A stretch of DNA of 19,030 nucleotides from Actinomycetes bacterium (GTDB taxonomy: Bacteria; Actinomycetota; Acidimicrobiia; Acidimicrobiales; RAAP-2): assembly GCA_021799915.1 (NCBI GenBank), contig JAJYZN010000032.1, positions 1 through 19,030 of the forward strand. The letters run 5' to 3'. The translations under genes and the position numbers were made by a program. Under the pieces are notes generated by a model, which did no database searches, was not told the origin of the DNA, and worked only from the letters and a program-made list of their open reading frames with translations. This document shows positions 16,039 to 19,030 of this stretch, piece after piece (within the stretch, counting starts at the first letter, position 1; the number at the start of each line of letters is the position of its first letter).

Positions 16039-17061
16039 TCAGAGCCTTTCTGCGATGGCGTCGCCGACGGCGGTCGTCGTGACGGGCGCGCCGGTTGTGG
16101 ACAGGGCCTGGACGTAGTCGTGGACGGCGGCGCTCACCCGGGCGGCGGCGTCGGTCTCGCCCAGGTGGTCGAGCATGAGCGCAGCCGACGCGATGGCGGC
16201 GAGCGGGTTGGCCCTCCCGGTGCCGGCGATGTCGTGGGCGGCACCGTGCACCGGCTCGAAGAGCGACGGTCCGGTACGGGCCGGGTTGAGATTGGCGGAC
16301 GCGGCGAACCCGATGCCGCCGGTCACGGCGCCGGCCAGGTCGGTGAGGATGTCCCCGAAGAGGTTGTCGGTGACGATCACGTCGTAGCGTTCCGCTTGGT
16401 CCACCAGGTAGATGCACGCGGCGTCGACGTGGTTGTAGTCCACGGTCACGTCCGGGTGCTCGGGCGCCACCTCTTGCACGGTCCGCTGCCACAGGTCGCC
16501 GGAGAACGTGAGGACGTTGGTCTTGTGCACCAGGGTGAGGTGGCGTGCCGGCCGGCTCTGCGCCAGGCCGAACGCGTAGCGGACGCAGCGTTCGACCCCC
16601 ATGCGCGTGTTGACCGATCCCTGCGTCGCCACCTCGTGAGGCGTCCCCTTGCGCAGGAACCCTCCCTCGCCGGCATAGGCGCCTTCGGTGTTCTCCCGCA
16701 CCACCACGAAGTCGGTCCCCGCCGCGATGGACCCGGGGACGCCCGAGAACGGCCGGAGGTTCACGTAGAGGTCCAGCTCGAAGCGCAGCCGGAGCAGCAA
16801 CCCGCGCTCGAGGGTCCCGGGAGGCACACTGGTGTCGCCCACCGGAGGCCCGACTGCGCCGAGAAGGATGGCGTCGAAGCCGCGCAGGCGTTCGAGCACC
16901 TCGTCGGGGAGCACTTCGCCCGTCTGCAGGTAGTGGCCGGCGCCCAGGTCCAGCGCTTCGGTGTCGAGCTTCACCCCGGCGGCAGCCACGACTTTGAGGG
17001 CCTCGGCCAGCACCTCGGGACCGATCCCGTCACCGCCGATCACCGCCACTCGATTGGTCAC
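16039..17061 (-). CDS. leuB: 3-isopropylmalate dehydrogenase
   Basis: The product has 340 residues and oxidatively decarboxylates 3-isopropylmalate in leucine synthesis; it can also act on 3-methylmalate from the citramalate route. Family marks are I-G-G-D-G-I-G-P-E at the start, [13 protein letters not shown] (actinobacterial-type LeuB), L-V-H-K-T-N-V-L with the catalytic lysine, [14 protein letters not shown] metal ligands, and [14 protein letters not shown] for NAD+ binding. The GTG start at 17061 is preceded by GGAGG at 17070-17066, four bases upstream. It is first in the minus-strand operon and lies behind the attenuator-like leader. A start at 17181 would read through the terminator region and is rejected. 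Confidence 0.94.
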   Translation of the reverse strand: MTNRVAVIGGDGIGPEVLAEALKVVAAAGVKLDTEALDLGAGHYLQTGEVLPDEVLERLRGFDAILLGAVGPPVGDTSVPPGTLERGLLLRLRFELDLYVNLRPFSGVPGSIAAGTDFVVVRENTEGAYAGEGGFLRKGTPHEVATQGSVNTRMGVERCVRYAFGLAQSRPARHLTLVHKTNVLTFSGDLWQRTVQEVAPEHPDVTVDYNHVDAACIYLVDQAERYDVIVTDNLFGDILTDLAGAVTGGIGFAASANLNPARTGPSLFEPVHGAAHDIAGTGRANPLAAIASAALMLDHLGETDAAARVSAAVHDYVQALSTTGAPVTTTAVGDAIAERL

Positions 17062-17127
17062 CGCTCCTCCGCTCCCTGCTGTGTGCCGGCCGCTCGGTAC
17101 AGCCCGAACAACTCGGTCCGACAAATG

Positions 17128-17153
17128 AAAAACCGCCCACGATGTGGACGGTC
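17128..17153 (-). terminator. Intrinsic terminator in the leuB leader (attenuator)
   Basis: On the minus strand CCGTCCAC (17151-17144), a three-base ATC loop and GTGGGCGG (17140-17133) form an 8-bp stem with one T-G wobble. The stem can be extended by two more pairs and is followed by TTTTT (17132-17128). It lies between the leader ORF and leuB, about 70 bases before the leuB start, so it would stop transcription before the structural genes unless prevented. Being upstream of its gene rather than after one, it is best read as an attenuator. Confidence 0.75.
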
Positions 17154-17158
17154 GAAAC

Positions 17159-17182
17159 GGTGCGCGCCGAAGGGCACGCACC
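17159..17182 (-). promoter_or_regulatory. Leader hairpin starting at the leader-peptide stop codon
   Basis: On the minus strand GGTGCGTGCC (17182-17173) pairs with GGCGCGCACC (17168-17159) over 10 bp, with one wobble and loop CTTC. The last G of the leader TAG is its first base, so a ribosome that finishes the leader peptide would cover the 5' arm, whereas one stalled earlier would not. The hairpin ends five bases before the terminator stem. I could not identify a convincing antiterminator, so the exact switching scheme is open. Confidence 0.65.
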
Positions 17183-17205
17183 TAGGAAATGATGACAAGC
17201 TGCAC
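17182..17205 (-). CDS. Leader peptide M-Q-L-V-I-I-S of the leuB operon
   Basis: The ORF is GTG CAG CTT GTC ATC ATT TCC TAG, seven residues of which four in succession are Leu, Val, Ile and Ile, the three end products of this pathway. AAAGGA (17218-17213) lies seven bases upstream and could be its ribosome binding site. Alternatively, if the overlapping AAGGAT is the -10, the GTG would sit at the mRNA 5' end and be translated as a leaderless start. Ribosome stalling on these codons when branched-chain aminoacyl-tRNA is scarce is the classical attenuation signal, known for ilv/leu genes in enterobacteria and in actinobacteria. The short length makes chance possible, but hairpins and position support it. 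Confidence 0.7.
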   Translation of the reverse strand: MQLVIIS

Positions 17206-17211
17206 GATGCA

Positions 17212-17240
17212 ATCCTTTCGCACCTCGAGTGCCTTGTCAA
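17212..17240 (-). promoter_or_regulatory. Candidate promoter of the leuB-ilvE-cimA operon
   Basis: A consensus TTGACA (17240-17235) stands 17 bases upstream of AAGGAT (17217-17212), a weak -10. Initiation about seven bases later would fall at or near the GTG of the leader ORF (17205). The -35 overlaps that of the divergent greA promoter. Confidence 0.5.
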
Positions 17241-17262
17241 CCGTGCCTCGGAAGGCGATAGC
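17234..17262 (+). promoter_or_regulatory. Candidate promoter of greA-leuC, sharing its -35 with the leuB promoter
   Basis: TTGTCA (17234-17239) and GATAGC (17257-17262) are 17 bases apart. The expected start point, about seven to ten bases downstream, coincides with the greA GTG at 17272. No Shine-Dalgarno sequence precedes that GTG, so greA is probably leaderless. The bases TTGTCAA (17234-17240) serve as -35 on both strands. Confidence 0.45.
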
Positions 17263-17271
17263 CTCACAGAC

Positions 17272-17745
17272 GTGAGCAGCGAGCCGGCACGACTGACTTC
17301 GGAGACCTACGAACGCCTCCAAGCCGAGCTGGAGGACCTCACCACGCGCGGGCGCGTGGAGATCGCCCAGGCCATCGAAGCGGCCCGCGCGCTCGGGGAC
17401 CTCTCCGAGAACGGCGACTACCACGCGGCCAAGGACGCTCAGGGCAAGATGGAGTCGCGCATCCGACAGCTCCAGGCGATCCTCAAGACGGCGACGGTCG
17501 TCGAGCCGGCCGGCGACGGCGGCCAGGTGAGCCACGGAGTGGTCGTGACCCTGCGCTACGACGGTGACGACGACACCCAGGAGTTCTTCGTGGGGTCGAT
17601 CGAGGAGCGCCGTGGGGACATGCCCGTCGTGTCGCCCGACGCGCCCTTGGGCCGTGCTCTCATGGGCCGTGCCGCCGGGGAATCCGTCGAGTACGACGCG
17701 CCGGGCGGCACCCTGCGGGTCGAGATCGTGTCGGTCGGGTCGTGA
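17272..17745 (+). CDS. greA: Transcription elongation factor GreA
   Basis: The product has 157 residues, the usual GreA length. It binds in the secondary channel of RNA polymerase and stimulates cleavage of backtracked RNA. Residues 8-78 form the antiparallel coiled coil, with the tip [14 protein letters not shown] (41-54) carrying the acidic Asp43 and Glu46 that assist catalysis. The C-terminal globular domain follows, with [12 protein letters not shown] and the hydrophobic end. The GTG at 17272 begins [11 protein letters not shown], matching family starts. The TGA overlaps the leuC GTG (GTGA, 17742-17745), an unusual coupling to a biosynthetic gene. Confidence 0.93.
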   Translation: MSSEPARLTSETYERLQAELEDLTTRGRVEIAQAIEAARALGDLSENGDYHAAKDAQGKMESRIRQLQAILKTATVVEPAGDGGQVSHGVVVTLRYDGDDDTQEFFVGSIEERRGDMPVVSPDAPLGRALMGRAAGESVEYDAPGGTLRVEIVSVGS

Positions 17746-19030
17746 GCGAGGGCCGGGCCGCGCCGCGCACCCTCCCCGAGAAGGTGTGGGACGCCCACGT
17801 CGTCCACAAGAGCGAGGGCGAGCCCGACTTGCTCTTCATCGATCTGCACCTCGTCCACGAAGTGACCTCTCCCCAGGCCTTCGACGGCCTGCGACTGGCC
17901 GGCCGGACGGTGCACAGGCCCGACCTCACCGTGGCGACGGCCGACCACAACGTCCCCACCGTCGACATCGACCGTCCCGTCGCCGACCCCGTCTCGGCCA
18001 AGCAGCTCGAGGTGCTCAGCGCCAACTGCGCGGAGTTTGGCATCACCTGCTACCCGATGGGTGACCGGAACCAGGGGATCGTCCACGTCATCGGTCCCGA
18101 GCTCGGCTTCACCCAACCCGGGATGACCATCGTGTGCGGCGACAGCCACACGTCGACCCACGGCGCGTTTGGGGCGCTGGCCTTCGGCATCGGGACCAGT
18201 GAAGTCGAGCACGTGCTCGCCACCCAGACCCTTCCCCAGGCGAGGCCCTTGACCATGTCGGTCACCGTCGAGGGCGAGCTGCCGGCCGGCGTGACGGCCA
18301 AGGACGTGGCCCTGGCCGTCATCGGGCGGGTCGGGACCGGAGGCGGCATCGGGCACGTCATCGAGTACCGCGGCTCGGCCATCCGCTCGCTGTCCATGGA
18401 GGGGCGGATGACCCTGTGCAACATGAGCATCGAAGGCGGCGCTCGGGCGGGCATGGTCGCGCCCGACGACACCACGTTCTCCTACGTCGAGGGACGGCCG
18501 TACGCGCCCCGGGGCACCGCCTGGGACGAGGCGGTGGCCTACTGGTCCACGCTCGCCACCGACGACGGTGCGGTGTTCGACCGGGAGGTCGAGCTCGACG
18601 CCGCCGGGCTGGTCCCGCACGTCACCTGGGGCACCAACCCTGCCCAGGTCGCACCGATCGACGCCGCTGTCCCGGACCCCGGGTCCTTCGAAGACGCCGG
18701 CGAACGGGAGGCGGCCGCCAGGGCGTTGACCTACATGGGGCTCACCCCCGGGACGCCCATCCGGGACATCGCAGTCGACACCGTCTTCCTGGGCTCGTGC
18801 ACCAACTCGAGGATCGAGGACCTGCGCGCTGCCGCCTCGGTGCTCGAAGGCCGTCGCGTCCACCCGGGGATCCGGGCACTTGCGGTTCCCGGCTCGCGCC
18901 GAGTCAGGGAACAAGCCGAGTCGGAGGGCCTGGACCGCGTGCTGCGAGCATCCGGTTTCGAATGGCGGGAGCCTGGCTGCTCGATGTGCCTCGCAATGAA
19001 CCCCGACAAGCTCTCTGCCGGGGAGCGCTG
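17742..19030 (+). CDS. leuC: 3-isopropylmalate dehydratase large subunit (3' partial)
   Basis: The frame is open from GTG 17742 to the window edge, covering 429 codons of an expected total of about 470. LeuC with LeuD isomerises 2-isopropylmalate to 3-isopropylmalate, and its homologues also process citramalate. It shows aconitase-family blocks: [46 protein letters not shown], and the three [4Fe-4S] ligands Cys353 (G-S-C-T-N-S-R), Cys413 and Cys416 ([10 protein letters not shown]). The 60- and 3-residue spacing is canonical. Start choice rests on the 4-base overlap with greA and on the conserved N-terminus. leuD is expected just downstream, outside the window. Together with leuB, ilvE and cimA it forms a split branched-chain locus. 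Confidence 0.93.
   Translation, partial: MSEGRAAPRTLPEKVWDAHVVHKSEGEPDLLFIDLHLVHEVTSPQAFDGLRLAGRTVHRPDLTVATADHNVPTVDIDRPVADPVSAKQLEVLSANCAEFGITCYPMGDRNQGIVHVIGPELGFTQPGMTIVCGDSHTSTHGAFGALAFGIGTSEVEHVLATQTLPQARPLTMSVTVEGELPAGVTAKDVALAVIGRVGTGGGIGHVIEYRGSAIRSLSMEGRMTLCNMSIEGGARAGMVAPDDTTFSYVEGRPYAPRGTAWDEAVAYWSTLATDDGAVFDREVELDAAGLVPHVTWGTNPAQVAPIDAAVPDPGSFEDAGEREAAARALTYMGLTPGTPIRDIAVDTVFLGSCTNSRIEDLRAAASVLEGRRVHPGIRALAVPGSRRVREQAESEGLDRVLRASGFEWREPGCSMCLAMNPDKLSAGER

Noticed and set aside
17030..17212. 60-codon minus-strand ORF starting TTG-CAT-CGT through the leuB leader
   Set aside because: It reads through both hairpins and into leuB with no ribosome binding site. The 7-codon Leu/Val/Ile ORF in another frame explains the region better.
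17062..17240. T-box riboswitch ahead of leuB
   Set aside because: No T-box bulge sequence (TGGNACCGCG-like) or specifier stem was seen, and the leader is too short. Peptide attenuation is the simpler reading.

Overview
The window comes from a high-GC, gene-dense chromosome of an actinobacterium. Several signs suggest an Acidimicrobiia-like lineage: frequent GTG starts, start/stop overlaps between genes, 42-residue GYWEVAADGGIFAFG-type repeats, and homologues of mycobacterial steroid and fatty-acid degradation enzymes. The lineage is an inference. I see no rRNA, tRNA, insertion sequence, prophage or CRISPR array, and no gene-free stretch longer than about 210 bases.

Positions 1-4760 (+ strand) hold envelope genes. 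First comes the C-terminal part of a secreted or surface repeat protein with six near-identical repeats. It is followed by a secreted NlpC/P60 peptidoglycan hydrolase with a coiled-coil and Ala/Gln-rich linker, a divergent Lgt-like membrane protein, and a two-TM potassium channel with a cytoplasmic TrkA/RCK module.

Positions 4762-11095 hold a lipid/steroid-type beta-oxidation block. A (3R)-hydroxyacyl-CoA dehydrogenase-like SDR (-) diverges from an acyl-CoA ligase (+). A FadA5-like thiolase, EchA19-like enoyl-CoA hydratase and hotdog thioesterase form a tight minus-strand operon, which diverges from a quinone-oxidoreductase-like MDR (+). Both divergent intergenic regions carry the same palindrome, TAGAACNNGTTCTA. 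It fits the TetR-family KstR operator consensus TNNAACNNGTTNNA known from cholesterol-degrading actinobacteria. Enzyme resemblance and operator together point to a KstR-like regulon, probably for steroid or branched side chains.

Positions 11092-17061 (- strand, read right to left) are a compact series leuB, ilvE, cimA, a hypothetical gene, an alpha/beta hydrolase and a FadE25-like acyl-CoA dehydrogenase, with gaps of at most 11 bases or overlaps. The leader upstream of leuB (17062-17240) looks like a transcription attenuator. It has a promoter, a 7-residue leader ORF M-Q-L-V-I-I-S (four of seven codons Leu/Val/Ile), a 10-bp hairpin starting at its stop codon, and an intrinsic terminator.

Divergently, greA overlaps leuC by a GTGA junction, and leuC runs off the right edge. 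The greA and leuB promoters appear to share one TTGTCAA -35 palindrome. The right third is therefore a branched-chain amino acid locus (leucine through LeuBC, isoleucine through citramalate, final transamination by IlvE) with a transcription elongation factor inserted at its control point. The most notable items are the attenuator, the two-site KstR-like regulon, the degenerate Lgt paralogue and the greA-leuC coupling. I see no evidence of a wholly new defence or mobile system.
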